Notes: generated from the letters alone by a model not told the origin. A DNA stretch of 64,000 nt from Liolophura sinensis (GCF_032854445.1 NC_088306.1:9696193-9760192), one strand, 5' to 3'. Shown: positions 49,801-61,419, counted from the stretch's first letter. Translations and numbers: made by a program.

Positions 49801-52800
49801 CGAATGCCGGACCGGACACTTAGATTCCATGTTGTGTTCATATACTGGATGGTTTTGGCTTAGGTCCGGAGCCTTCGTGGTTGAAATGCAATGATCGATC
49901 ACGAATGCGTTCGCTGTGAAAGTCCAGCTCATGCCATCTTCCTTTCCGGTCTTACGTGGGAAAGTCTGACAATTGTCGTATAAGTGAAACATTCTTGAGC
50001 ACCACGTGAAACACCAATCGATAGCTTCTTTCCTGTTTTAAACGTCGTTGTTACTTAGCCATAAAGCACGGACAAAATGTGCATGTGTAGTGTGAAGAAA
50101 CTATTTTTAAACATGTCCTTCTACATTAATCAACGAAACCAATAAATAGACAGTGTTAAGAAGAGACTCACATTCCCATTCTCCAGCCCACGTCGTGAAC
50201 TATCCAGCTGAAACAAACGTAAAATAAGTATCATTCTCCAGCCCACGTCGTGAACTATCCAGCTGAAACAAATGTAAAATAAGTATCATGCACATGAAAA
50301 CAGCTCCTAGGAATATCCCTTTGTCAAGAATATGATGGACAAAAATGCACAGGGCGAGGCGAACTAAAGGAACACAGCAACCGTGGAGTGACAGCTGGCC
50401 AAGGTCGTTAGCGTGCCAGCGCGGCGCAATAACCCAAGGGCCTATCACCAATGCGGTCGCTGTGAGTTCAGTTCATATGCTGACTTTCTGTCTGGCAGCA
50501 GCCTACGGATGGTCGTGGGTTCCCAATCAAAACACCAATCAAATAAATAAACAAACAAACAAATAAATAAATACGGAAAAATATCTTAATGTCAATAGCT
50601 TTTATTTTAAATCAGTTTATTCTTTTTGTACCATTTGTACTTACCACCATACTCCTGAATTGCCATACTTGTTTGAGAAAAATGGTAAGAGAGAAACAAT
50701 CACAGCCACAGACCATATCACATAATGGTATGCCCTGAAACAAAGGTAAACAGTATATAAGGTAGACCCTTAATCATATCACCTACCGTACCTAAGAACC
50801 GTAGACCATGTTCAAGAACCTAACGGGAAAATAAAGGTTTCAACCAGGTATTTGTTTAAACCATTTTCTGTTAACTAGTCAGAAAGTCTAGATCTTAAAT
50901 CTTAAAAATGGAAATTAAGATACGTTTTGAAATGATCTTTTCTTTGAAATACACTGATCCCGTCCTTAAATGCTCAACAGACCTACATATTCTGATTAAC
51001 AATAACATATACACTAACATAGTACTCGATTTGGATACTGATTTAATTCTGTCGCCTAGAACATTTTTAGTTCTTTTGTGGTTTGTGTTAAACGTCCTTG
51101 TGGATTCACAGCTGGTACACAAATGTCTGTCTCGAGGCCTGGATTCATAACCCAAGGCTCAGATGGCCAATATGTTCCGTTGTGCCACCCCAACTTTATT
51201 CTAGTGCGGCCTGGCGTCAGGAGTTTTCTTTGTTCACATTGTAATGTGCGGTAATTTCCTCAGGGTTGTCCCGGATTTTGGTCGTCGACAAATCTAACCG
51301 TGCCACACACGTGAGCTATTCGCGAGAACGGCGTGCAGCACCAATCAAACTAAAGACAATAGATATGAGTACATTTTAAACACGATTTACTCGTTTACAG
51401 TTGCATGATTTTAGACAGATATTGAATGAGAAGAGTTATAAGGTATACAGTTATTGACGCACCATTCGTACTTGCCCGTTTGTGTCCTCAAGAAAATGAC
51501 AAGATATAACTGTATAGCCACAGCAACAACACTAAGCAACATGGCCCAGTCTGGAAGAAATACAATTATTGCATCAACAAATGACAGATCGTCTACACTA
51601 GGTCTTGTGTCTAATTCCAGACCATTGGTGTCTTAGCATGTGTAAATGTGTGGCTTGGGGTTAAACGTCGTACTTAACAATTTTTCAGTCAGACGACGAC
51701 GAGGAGTCAGGAGTCATCAGGTGTGTGTACATATACTGTGTCTCCTTGTGGCAGGGCGTCGATGCAGTCAAAATGCTGACGCGGCTGAAGTATCATGTCT
51801 AAGACACCAGATATGACACCCCACCCAGTCACATTATACTGACACCGGGCCAACCATTTTCAAAGTATTTGTAATGTAATGACCCGATGTCACGTCTTGG
51901 TATTCGCAACTTCATGAGAAGAATAGATTAACAGTTCAGACGTGGTGAGGAATGTTGTCTGCTAATATGTAGTCAATATGGATGTCTATACTAGAGCCAA
52001 ACGGCCTACGGGCCATGTACTTACCAAAAAACGTATTTAGACAAGCAATCAATTTGCAGAGAGCGTCGTTTGAACTTTCACCCATCTGTTGACAAAAACA
52101 AGCAAAATGCTATAAGCAATACTTTGATGTGCAAAGCTTCATGGTATATTATTAGTGTCCCGAAGAAACGATTTCGTTCATATCTTTGGGTATTAGCAAT
52201 CTGCCAAACGTATTGTTAAATCACTAACTGATATTTATTTATTTGATTCGTGCTTTACGCTGTACTGAAGAATATTTCACTTACACTACGGCGGTCAGCA
52301 TTATTATAGTGGGAGAAAACTGGGCTGAGCCCGGGGGAAGCCCACGACCATCCGCAGGATGCACTAACTGATATACATGTAAATATAAGATATATATTTA
52401 ACTACACCCATGCAGGTCTGTCAGATTAAACGATATATAAATTTCAGTTTAACTATAAACACTTTTAACAGCAAAGATATATGGAATTTCTATATTAATA
52501 TAAATATTAGATGTTCATCAAAAACATAAATATGATAAACTTTTTCGTCAAATGTGACGTTTTCGTCAAATGTGTCTTTTTCGTCAAATGTGTCTTTTTC
52601 GCCAAATTTAAATACCAAACTTCTTAATGTGAGAATACTGGTTTATTTTTTATTTTTAAAATATAGCTCTTTCTTCTGATGGAAAAGCTAAGGATTTTCC
52701 TTATTTCAGTGTGTGAAATAACACCAAAAACTCTAATACTTACTAAATTTGCTACTGCATTTCCAAGTCCACCGATACTTATTAATATAATCATTCTCTG

Positions 52801-55800
52801 CAATGAAAAAGTGTAAAAACAGACGCTGTTTATCTCACTCACCTCTTTACCCCCCCCCCCCCCCCTCGCTTCCCCTTTTCTTTTTTTGCTATATATTTGC
52901 GCCGTTAACCACTTGTATAGTTAACCTCGGCCTCGAAAATATTTTTCTCCCTTATGTTTCACATCGCCTTTATCTTGAAACGGAAGTCTAAATATAACAG
53001 TGGCAATGAGCAAGACTAATATTCGAACAGTTTTTTTCCCTCTATCGCATGGACGTTTATATCTATCAAGGTTTTAGTCTGATTACTTGAAACAAAAGAC
53101 AACCGATAATATAACCATAGTTAATTCGGATGGAGGGGGGTGGGTGGGAGGGGGAGGGTTTGTTTGCAAACAGACCTAAGCTTTCCAGGCCGCTTTGCTC
53201 TGACGTGCTTTTATAAAATTTTTGTAAAACCGGAAGCACGATGTTACGTCACCGGTACCTCATATTCATATTGCTAACAGGCAAAACAGAGTTCGGATGA
53301 CGTCAACAGCTAAGGTGGTACCCATGCAGAACTTTTCTCATAGACCACTGAATTTTACATAAGTCGGAAATGATCAAGTGCACACGAAATTTCCCATTTT
53401 GCCGAAATTCCGAAGCGTTTACATAAAGGGTATACTTTTATTCACTTGTTCTTACAAACATGAATAGAAGCTCGCGTTACGAGATTGGTGATAAAACTTA
53501 CCTGAGGTGTTACTGTGTATCGGCGGAACAACCAAATGGTAAATATCACAAAGGAGCTGAAAACAAGTGACCTCTTTGTTTTATTATTCATGAATTTTAA
53601 AATTTAAATAAAGTGAAATAGAATTTACTTAATTTCGCCTTAAGGTGAATTTGTACTGTGTACCTCATCCGATTTTATACGAACCATCCAACTTGAAAAT
53701 GGTAATTTAATCAGTCAGATGGGATTTTTATTGACTAAATTAACTTGATACCACCAACTACTGATATAAAGGCAGATACTATGGAAGCTGGATGAGGACA
53801 CTTCGCCTCGCGGCCCGCGGGGGAGTAAATCGCGCGCGAGCAGTACCATTCTCTTGCCGACGGCCGCGACGAGCGGAACGAAGACTGTAATCGTTCGCGC
53901 GCGATTTTCTCCGTCTTCGTGCCGCGGGCCGCGACCCCCGTGATGTAGGCCTACGTGCTATAGATCAATAGTGGTAACCTGGAGCGCAGACCGCTGGAAG
54001 AAATTGATGTATTTTTTGGGGACATTCTTAAACCTTGCACTACATTCATGAAATGGACTTCCTCTTCCGATGTATATACGTGGGCTTCGTATAAGTGAAA
54101 TATTCTTGTACATGCGTGCATTGTTCACTTGAGGTTTGTCGTCAATATTTTTCATCTGACGTCAGCAGCACGCCAGTCAAGTAAATATATTGATCACGTG
54201 ATGTTTGCCATCTGCGGCCGTTCATCCAGTTTCACTGACGAGGAACACTAGTACACGATTTACTGAACTGCGTGTACTCGGATCTAAAGACAACCCCTTC
54301 TCAGCGCTGAATCCTTGAGATAGTGTTTTTTTTCCTGCATCTTTCTACATTCTCCTATATGCATGTAACATCTGTGTATGCATGTGTATGTGTCTATGTG
54401 AGATCTTTCCATCTGCACCTACAAAGTGTGTGAATAACGAAACAAACCCAGAATGAATAACGAAACAAACCCAGAATGAATAACGAAACAAACCCAGAAT
54501 CATAATTTATTATTTGATTATTTGATTGGTGTTTTACGCCGTACTCAAGAATTTTTCGCTTATACGACGGCGGCCAGCATTATGGTGGGTGGAAACCGGG
54601 CAGAGCCCGGGGGAAACCCACGACCATTTGCAGGTTGCTGGAAGACCTTCCCACTTACGGCCGGAGAGGAAGCCAGCATGAGCTGGACTTGAACTCACAG
54701 CGACCGCATTGGTGATACAGAATCATAATGATTACAGACAAATGGTAAGGTTTTCTTCTCTCTCTATTTTCTAATATGGAATTAAATATGATCACTTCAT
54801 TGTGTTCATTTCATAGTCCTTAGGATGTACACTGTAAGTCACAGGCCCACTTCTTTGTTCTACACGAAATGAACAAGACTAGTTTTAGGCTGGTCCACAG
54901 ACACTCATGGGCATCCAGGGCATTTCGTGTGTAACTTAAATCTAACGTAATGGAGACACAGGAAACGCCTGGCTGCACTACGTGCTGACATGAGGTGGCT
55001 CGAAATCTTACTTCTAACTAGTGCAACCCTTTGGGATTAGAAAATCTGCACTCCCTCCACCCCCACCCTCTTCGCACCCACGCACACACACACAATCTGC
55101 ATGGAATACCATGAATCCCAGATCTGACACTAGTCATGACACCAAGCTGACCTGGCTGGGACCGCATGCACACAGGGTACGCAAATGCACCGATATAAAT
55201 GCGCACATGCAAAATATACATTTTTGCTTGAATGTTTTTATTTGTTTGTTTATTTATTTTGACTGAATGTCTTTTTTGCGCCGTGCTAAAGAATATTTCA
55301 ATATTATACAACGGCATCCAGCATTATGGTGGGAGGAAACCGGGTAGAGGCCGGAGGAAACCCATGGCTATCCGCAGGCTGATGACAGATCTTCCCACGT
55401 ACGACCGGAGAGGACGTCAGCATGGGCCGGAATTGAAATCATATCGACCGCATGGGTTTAAGAGCGTATCAGTCATGTTCTTCATGTAAGTCGAAATCAC
55501 AATTTAGGGCAAGATTTGCAGGTTATCGGAATAACTCGTGTTAACGTATCACTCCTATCATTTTGAATTAAATTTACGATGAAAAGCGGGGTATCGCATC
55601 ACATGAACTATATCCCCGCCTTCATGGGTCATTGTGTCGTCATTGTACGGCGCTGACGCGCTAATTACGCAGCTTGTTTCATTATATATTATTATATCAT
55701 AGCTTGAGAACTATAATTATACATCATGAAGACAAAATCTGAGAGAATGTCTGGATACAGATGAAAAATTCATGAAAACGGATATGAATCAGAGCATTTG

Positions 55801-57519
55801 GTATAACTACTATAAATGCAGTCCTCTAAATAAACTGATACATTTGGGAGACTAAGTGAATTATATTGAATAAATTGTTACCGACCGAGCTGCATCAATT
55901 TCTTACTCTTCAGAAGATTATATTTGAGCTTCGGTTACCAAAATTACACCATACTGGTGGCACAGGCGGATAAAACATTTTTCTAGAGCTATTTTAAATT
56001 CTTGGTAAATTCTTGATTGCTCTAATTGAATATGTTTTTTCTCCGCACAGTTTGTGGAAAAGAAAGAATTTCTAAAGCTGGTTGTCCTGGGAAACTTGCC
56101 AGTGGTTTGTTGTTCTGATTTGGTGCGGGTTACGCGGATATGTTGTTGGTGGTAGTTTATTTTCAATTACATTGCTTGAAGCATCATTAATGTGATTTTA
56201 CACGAATAGCAGGCGAAGTATGTAGCGTCGTGTACAGCGTTTGTATAAAACCTGATTCTCCGCACAGTAGGTTAGAAACAACGCGTTTATCTAAATCAGT
56301 GATAACGCAAAGATCATCTTCTTGGATAATTTCTATGGTGTTTATCTCACCTTCAGTCATATTGTCCCAAACTATATCAGTACATTCCACAGGTGCTGTA
56401 ATAAAACATGTACCCACTGCTTCTAAGCATTTTCTACACAGACCATATTTAAGAAGTCGTTCTTGTATAAGTTTTTAGTGGCAGCCTCTTTAAGTTGGTC
56501 CATTTCGTAAGTCTGGTGTAAGGTTTAAGAATGACCCAGACAAGCACATGTCAATTCCTGTCCGTGGGCTGAGCTCCAGATAACTACTTTTGCTCTATAG
56601 CACGTTGGCCCGCGGCACAAGGGCGGAGCAAATCGTGCGAGAACGGTTACGGTTTTCGTCCTCCTAGCCTCTCGGCTTCGCGCGCGATTTGCTCAGTTCT
56701 CCTGCCGTGGCCACAACCAGCGGGCCGCGGGACGAGGGGACAAGGACGGTCACTTTTCACGCGCGATCCGCACTGTCCTTAACCCCTCGAGTCCCAGGTT
56801 GCGGGCTGCCGCACTTTTTGCACCAAGAATATTTTCTTTCTTACAAAATTTGTCAACCTGGAGCGGAGCCTCTGTTTCCTATATTGGATCGCTGAGGTGG
56901 CCTAATGATTAGAACGTCCGCCTTCTACCAAAGATGGTAGAACATGATACTTGCTTGAGGCTCAGCATTCAGAGGTTAGCGCAAGTAAAAAGGAAAGATT
57001 GGCCGGTTGACAATATAATGTGACAAGGTGGCGTGCCATATCTGGTGTCTTCACCATGATACTACAGTGACGACAGCACTTTGGCGGCATGGACTTGCCC
57101 TGCCACAAGAACACACAGTATATCTACACACACATAATGCGTCATCGTCATATGACTTAAAATTTGTCAAGTACGACACAGAAAACCCCAACCACACATA
57201 AGCACATTTGTGGAGGACGTAAATGTTTACCAAACAACGCTGCCCCCTCTCCTGTCGTTCTTATAACTGTGTGTGCTATTTTGGGTTCAACTGCGATTGC
57301 AATGAACCACAGCTGTCTTATATGATTGCCATACAGACAGTGTAGTTATTTGTTGGGTGGTCACATTGTTAGACTAGCTGCGTTGTAGCTTCAGTCAGCC
57401 ATAATACTGTATAATTCTAAAGCTCAGTAAGTAGTTGTTCCATTATGTGAATATGAGTTTACTCACCAGCCAATTCGCGATAACGCCGCTGTCACGCGCT
57501 GGAAAATCAAGATGGTGTC
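40674..57519 (-). CDS. Seven-transmembrane receptor, cAMP-receptor-like (class E-like) GPCR; N-terminal exon missing
   Basis: Exons in transcript order: 57519-57467, 53556-53502, 52797-52744, 52085-52025, 51550-51463, 50734-50645, 50207-50172, 49188-49110, 47335-47288, 45777-45710, 45036-44960, 43351-43281, 40877-40674. Every junction is GT..AG and in phase, giving 327 residues to a stop. Seven hydrophobic segments fall at about 8-28, 38-55, 75-95, 106-124, 148-167, 191-207 and 223-245. Cys64 (ALCKLIAC, before helix 3) and Cys134 (GVWCWIV, loop 2) fit the usual receptor disulfide. Motifs PLIFYPFVYLIVYLIPTVNR (helix 6) and GLANSLIYGLDKET (end of helix 7) fit the Dictyostelium cAMP-receptor/CrlA-like family found in many invertebrates. 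The tail is Ser/Thr-rich (SSESSTDDG), as in receptors phosphorylated on the C-terminus. Ligand unknown. The first listed exon and anything upstream are least certain. Confidence 0.78.
41343..42130. repeat. Minisatellite, 26-29 bp units, in the last receptor intron
   Basis: About 28 copies of a GATGCTACAACCCACATCTC plus ACAGAC unit with variable length. In the first part two units are locked into a ~56-bp higher-order unit (ACCGATGTTACAGCCAACAT, then CGCACAGATGCTACAACCCA) repeated four times. Open frames here are repeat translations. Confidence 0.93.
42310..42586 (-). mobile_element. SINE family 1, full length, diverged
   Basis: (TTTA)n-like tail to CTGAGCCACAGTGGTCC. Confidence 0.92.
43112..43255 (-). 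mobile_element. SINE family 1, truncated, 26 bp from a receptor splice donor
   Basis: (TTTA)n then GATTGGTGTTTTACGCCG to CATGTACGGCCGAAGAGG. Confidence 0.92.
43735..43749 (+). promoter_or_regulatory. X-box (RFX) palindrome
   Basis: GTTGCCAAGGGCAAC is a perfect palindromic match to the RFX X-box used by ciliary genes. An ATG follows one base later. Confidence 0.5.
43751..43792 (+). CDS. Possible first coding exon nested in a receptor intron
   Basis: ATG followed by 14 codons (MESNDGFLQALLDW) and GTGAGT, right after the X-box. The donor bases coincide with the edge of a family-2 SINE. No second exon was found, so this may be chance or a gene stub. The peptide is too short to assign; it vaguely resembles the opening of calponin-homology-like coiled-coil proteins. 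Confidence 0.2.
43793..44160 (-). mobile_element. SINE family 2, near full length
   Basis: GTGAGTGCTTGACAACGTC through GTTGCAGGACGGATTTCTAC to ACCGCTCCCGAAGCGGACG. Confidence 0.87.
44205..44395. mobile_element. TTAA-flanked inverted-repeat element, family A
   Basis: TTAAAGGAATATGGAACCGA to TCGATTCTGTATCCTTTGAA, interior GCTTTGCCTAAGCTAAATTT as in the other copies. Confidence 0.87.
45150..45318 (-). mobile_element. SINE family 1, truncated and diverged
   Basis: TACTTATACGACAGCGGCC to TTCACAGCGATCGCAGT. Confidence 0.85.
46090..46692. repeat. Minisatellite of about 63 bp, 10 copies
   Basis: Units read GACAAATTTGTCACAATTGG, ACGTATGTAGGGTGTAAACA, ATGCACACTAATGGGTAGAC, TGATT. GACAAATTTGTC is itself a 12-bp palindrome, so each unit carries a small inverted repeat. 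It lies in the receptor intron between exons 47335-47288 and 45777-45710, next to an (AT)n tract. Confidence 0.95.
46738..46825. repeat. (AT)n microsatellite
   Basis: About 88 bp of pure TA repeat between the 63-bp minisatellite and an inverted-repeat element. Confidence 0.98.
46826..47068. mobile_element. Inverted-repeat element, family D
   Basis: Right end AACAGATTAATTTTTGGAGT corresponds to the inverted left end of the copy at 63634 (ACTCAAAAAATTAATCTGTT). Interior ATTCAACATAATAT and AGAATCTT..GTTGAATTAA shared. Confidence 0.75.
47655..47890 (-). mobile_element. SINE family 1
   Basis: TTTATTTATTTCATTGGTGT to GCTCATGGGTCATTTATTGC. Confidence 0.9.
48202..48774. mobile_element. Inverted-repeat element, family B-like, second copy
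   Basis: TTAAAGGTGGAGAAAACATA at the left, inverted TTTCCTTCTCCTTGAA at the right. In a receptor intron. Confidence 0.87.
49905..50022 (+). mobile_element. SINE family 1 with internal deletion
   Basis: GCGTTCGCTGTGAAAGTCC jumps to GTCGTATAAGTGAAACATTC and ends ACACCAATC. Confidence 0.8.
50172..50285 (-). repeat. Tandem duplication of a receptor-gene acceptor and exon (55-bp unit)
   Basis: 50176..50230 and 50231..50285 are almost identical head-to-tail copies. Each holds the acceptor TTTGTTTCAG (TTTGTTTCAG/ATTTG context differs by one base) and the exon start encoding WIVHDVGWRM. Only the copy ending at 50172 has the donor (GTGAGT); the copy transcribed first runs into the next unit without one. 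Using the upstream acceptor would add 55 nt, open through the added part but shifting the downstream frame. Confidence 0.85.
50405..50572 (+). mobile_element. SINE family 1 with internal deletion
   Basis: Head CGTTAGCGTGCCAGCGCGG, B box, then GGATGGTCGTGGGTTCCCAA directly to AACACCAATC and tail. Confidence 0.9.
51200..51350 (+). mobile_element. Diverged SINE-like element
   Basis: Tail block GAGAACGGCGTGCAGCACCA followed by ATCAAACTAAA matches the family-1 3' end; the rest is altered. Confidence 0.45.
51645..51858 (-). mobile_element. SINE family 2, partial
   Basis: TGTGGCTTGGGGTTAAACG, CGTACTTAACAATTTTTCAG to GACACCGGGCCAACC. Confidence 0.85.
52230..52363 (-). mobile_element. SINE family 1, truncated
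   Basis: TTATTTATTTGATTCGTGC to CGACCATCCGCAGGATGC. Confidence 0.88.
53805..53945. repeat. GC-rich inverted repeat in an AT-rich intron
   Basis: CGCGGCCCGCGGGGGAGTAA and TCGCGCGCGA on the left are mirrored by TTCGCGCGCGATTTTCTCC and GCCGCGGGCCGCG on the right. Confidence 0.75.
54426..54500. repeat. 23-bp tandem repeat, three copies
   Basis: Three copies of GAATAACGAAACAAACCCAGA, the last running into the target site of the SINE at 54510..54716. Confidence 0.9.
54510..54716 (-). mobile_element. SINE family 1, 5'-truncated, GTGGGTGG subfamily, with target duplications
   Basis: GATTGGTGTTTTACGCCG to CGCATTGGTGA. Flanked by CAGAATCATAAT on both sides. Confidence 0.94.
55240..55455 (-). mobile_element. 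SINE family 1, diverged
   Basis: TTTATTTATTTTGACTGAATG to ATATCGACCGCATGGG. Confidence 0.85.
56595..56800. repeat. Second GC-rich element related to 53805..53945
   Basis: Shares TTCGCGCGCGATTTGCTC, GGCCCGCGGCAC and GGGCCGCGGGACGAGGGGAC-type blocks with the first. Confidence 0.65.
56884..57206 (+). mobile_element. SINE family 2, best full-length copy
   Basis: tRNA-like head GAGGTGGCCTAATGATTAGA, body with CTGCCACAAGAACACAC, 3' end CATATGACTTAAAATTTGTC to CCCAACCACACATAAGC. Confidence 0.82.
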
Positions 57520-58018
57520 CTAAAAATAGGTCAGAAACCAAAGACTAATGAGCTTTTTGAAAGGCGGAAGCAGAACACTGTATATAAAAAAAAAACAACT
57601 GTATTGTCTGCATGTTCAGATCAACAAGGAGCCGAACATGGTTTGTGTTTAAAAACAAAACTTGAAAAGTAGTTTGTGTCCTATACTTTTATTGTAGCTG
57701 ATATAAGTCGAAGTGAAAAGTATGTTCAGATATAGGACAGAAAATAACATCATTTATCCTTTTTTCCTTTCCGGCTTTCTTTATTTTATGCTTCATGGGG
57801 GCTACATGTATATTGGTGTCTATAATAATAACATTATATATCGAAGGTAACTCGGTCAATTTACGATGAAACTGGTCAAGGCCTTTTCAAAAGTTGTGTC
57901 TTGAAGCCTACCTTGTTACTTGTCTATCAATGTTGATTTGTGTGTTTATTACCAGTGCTATTACAATAGATAATGATCATCGTTGTAGTTAAAAAACGTT
58001 TGGATTTTTAAAAATATT

Positions 58019-58127
<109 letters not shown>

Positions 58128-58537
58128 ACCAAATTAAAGAAATAAATACCCGACATGTGATGTTCTGTCATGATCTGATGTAAAATGATAAAATGTAAAA
58201 CGTGATGTAAATGATACATGTTACATGATACATGTTACATGATACATGTTACACGTTACATGTTAACATGTTAACCACTGTAAAAATGTAACGGTTCCAC
58301 TGAATAATGGTTGTTTTTGCAAGCTTTGACACAATATTATATTAAGTTTCTTTAATATTTATAATGTGGAAGAAGACAACATCTAAAAGACTCTGACATG
58401 CGATAGCGTTAGATTACAACATATTTTAAGCATTTTGTACAGTGCTGAATTTAAAACGCTTCGTAAATTGCTAACCTAACCTAACATAAGCTTTTCCTCT
58501 TCCACCAACGCCTTGTGGGATGTGACTCCATTAACGT

Positions 58538-58758
58538 TATCTGTTTATTTATTTTATTTATTTGATTGGTGTTTTACGCCGTACCCAAGAATATTTCAAT
58601 TATACGACGCCAGCCAGCATTATGCCTTGAGCATGAACCCACCAACATCCGCATGTTGCTGAGAGATCTTCTCACTTACGGCCGGAGAGGAAGCCAGCAT
58701 GAGCTGGACTTAAACTCACTGCCACAACATTGGTGAGAGGCTCCTGGGTCATTACATT
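58538..58758 (-). mobile_element. SINE family 1
   Basis: (TTTA)n, GATTGGTGTTTTACGCCG to GAGGCTCCTGGGTCATTAC. Confidence 0.92.
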
Positions 58759-58815
58759 AACTGTAAATTTTCAAACTTTCCAACCACTGAAACACTGTTT
58801 TCAGAGGAATGTATG

Positions 58816-59062
58816 ATTTATTTATTTTATTTGATTGGTACTCAAGAATAATTCACTTATACGACAGTGCCCAGCATTACGGTGGGAGGAAACCGTACAG
58901 CTCGGGGGAAACCCACGACCATACGCAGGTTGCTGAGAGACCTTCCCACATACGACCGGAGAGGAAGCCAGTACGAGCTGGACTTAAACTCACAGCGACC
59001 GCATTGGTGAGAGGTTCCTGGGTCATTACGCTGCGCCAGCGTGCTAGCCAAGGAGGCCCGGT
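58816..59062 (-). mobile_element. SINE family 1, near full length
   Basis: TTTATTTTATTTGATTGG to GCCAGCGTGCTAGCCAAGGAGGCCC in pieces; adjoins the previous copy in the same orientation 58 bp away. Confidence 0.92.
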
Positions 59063-60525
59063 GGAATGTATGCATACAATTATTATAAAAATGATGCTAT
59101 AAATTATTTGTTTATGTCATTAAAGAAGTGAGCTTCATAAATCTGTGAAAATCATTTTGTCTTAACCCATAGTCTTCTCAGAATGTCTCAAAATACTGCT
59201 TGCAGAGGCGGTTGAAAAGGTGAATAATTAGGGTATGTTACATATTAACGGTAATAGAGTGTTGAACACACACGATCAAATTGACACTTAACAACGTAGG
59301 TAGTCATAATAAAAGGAAGAATGACGGAGCATTCTGTCTGTTCAGACGTGTTCCCGTTCTTCACTGCCCGTGAGGCCTTCGTGACAAGAAGTGGTTGAGG
59401 ACGCGCGTGTGGTCTTCTCCGCAGACTAACCTTCATCGTAGGCCACTTGTCTTCCCAAAGTAGGGTGAGCCTATTTGTTCTTCACACGTGGGAAAGTTTG
59501 TTAGTAATTTGCCAAAGGTCGGTGGTTTAAAAAGGTCAAAAATTCTCAAGTATATGGCATTAAACAATAATCAAGTAAACAAATAATAAACCCCCAAAGT
59601 GTGCAAACCAGTCGGGTGTGTTGAAAATACATGAGTAAAGAAATATATATAAATATAACGCCTCTACATAGCGGCACTATTTTTTACCACTATGTCACCC
59701 GCCTCGATTCAGCACATCTTTCAGCCTTTTTTGTATTTTAGTGTTTCCTTGTACGATGGACGAGCTGACATACCGCGGGCCTTCGGCTGAGGTTTAAAAT
59801 TCAAAGGACCTGGTACGGCAAGGTGGAGAATCGGCCCCAGAGACGTACGATAAGAAAGTGCGAATTCAAAAATCCGCGCACAATTCTGTAAATTTCAAAA
59901 GTATAAAACCTGGTGGAATCACCCATGAAAGTGACATGGCCGTAAAAGAGACGGTTGCTTAGTAATAAGCCACCAAAATGCATTCTCGATCAAAAAGGCC
60001 AATTTTTTTCTTTCAAACGAGGCCCTGTGTCTTTACGTTGTCAAGATCAACGTTAACCAGAAAAATATTTTTACTGAAACTTTCGTGTGTGTACTTTTAC
60101 GTGCTGTCAAAGTTTCGTTTTGGTTAATGATTGTCTTCTTACGCAAAAAAATAAACTTTATAATGTGATCAATTTTGTCCTATTTTGTCAAGTTTAACAA
60201 GTGTACAAAGGATATCACTGCCGAGAACAGGTTCCAAGTCAAACAAGAGATCGTGTCTTTGTACTTCTTATTTTTTCTTTGGCAGCCTCATTTTTTCAAT
60301 GAGTAAAGATATAGGCTGTCTTGCATTAAATAAGTGTTATCATCAAGTAGAGTGGATAATTGTTAAGCCATGGTATAATGTAAGGTGTGGCAACTATATC
60401 GAAACCATAGGTGAATCCTGGTTGAGAGCACATGTGGTAATCTAGCTATCATTAACATCAACGAGCGGAAGTATAAGGTTGAACATCTGTTATATATGTA
60501 TTTTTTTGATTGGTGCATAACTGCG

Positions 60526-60568
60526 TAGGGTGGGGGTGGGGCGGGGGGTGGGGGTGGGGGGGGGGGGC
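60526..60568 (+). repeat. G-rich tract able to form a G-quadruplex
   Basis: Runs of three or more G separated by single bases (GGGTGGGGGTGGGGCGGGGG followed by more G runs), meeting the four-run quadruplex pattern several times over. Confidence 0.8.
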
Positions 60569-61419
60569 TCCGTTGATCAATAAATAAATAAAATAAATAA
60601 CTGCATACTCAATAATTTTCCGGAAAGTTACATTTGTGGTGCAGTTATTTTGCCCCACTCTACAGTGTCTAATGCAAAAAAAGATATTTTAGTGTGACTG
60701 GAGCAGGCTAACATTGTTTGATTTTATAACCTATAAATTACTTCAGTGTATGTTTGGAGATTTGTAAGTCGCATGCTTGCCATATTACAGGAAAAGATGA
60801 GTAAAACAGAGCTGAAAAGAGAAGAAGCCTTAGAAGTGTCAGCACCGGTCACCCGCAGATATAGTCAGTTTGTCTTCTTGAGGTGAACAGTATCTTGCAC
60901 TGAGGCCGATTCCCGCTTTACGAAACACCAGGTCCCTAAGGCCTAGAATTTTTTTCATTTCAATATTCCTCACCACAAGTTCATACGAAGGTGATATTTT
61001 CTGATTACACCTCTGCCAGTCTTTGTTATGCATGGATGTAGACATACACGGTAGCCAGGCCATGGCAAAGAAGCTACTGTCGGCCCCAAAACTCTCTTGC
61101 GTCAGCGCTGCAGGCTATAAAATTGACGGGGAATCCCCTGTGTGTGTGTGCGTGTGTCGCGCATTTATAAACATACCCGTTACGCTTGACACAAGATGAC
61201 ACAAGAAGGCTCATACTTGTGTATATCTGTTTGACAACTGAAAAAAATAGATAAACATACACAGAGGCCTTCTTTGTATATATACAGCATGGGGAAAACA
61301 CAACTTGTATGCTTGAGTCGCCACAGTATGACTGCAATACCCTGTCAATGTGGGTTAAAGCTGTAATCAAACATTTATACTACATGTACGGCGATAAATA
61401 GACCTCACAAAACAGTCAA

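Noticed and set aside
56187..56510. Minus frames with RLLKYGLCRKCLE and a 76-codon ORF beginning MGTCFITAPVE
   Set aside because: Looks protein-like, possibly a decayed retroelement or gene fragment, but needs a frameshift, has no complete motif and no family I can name.
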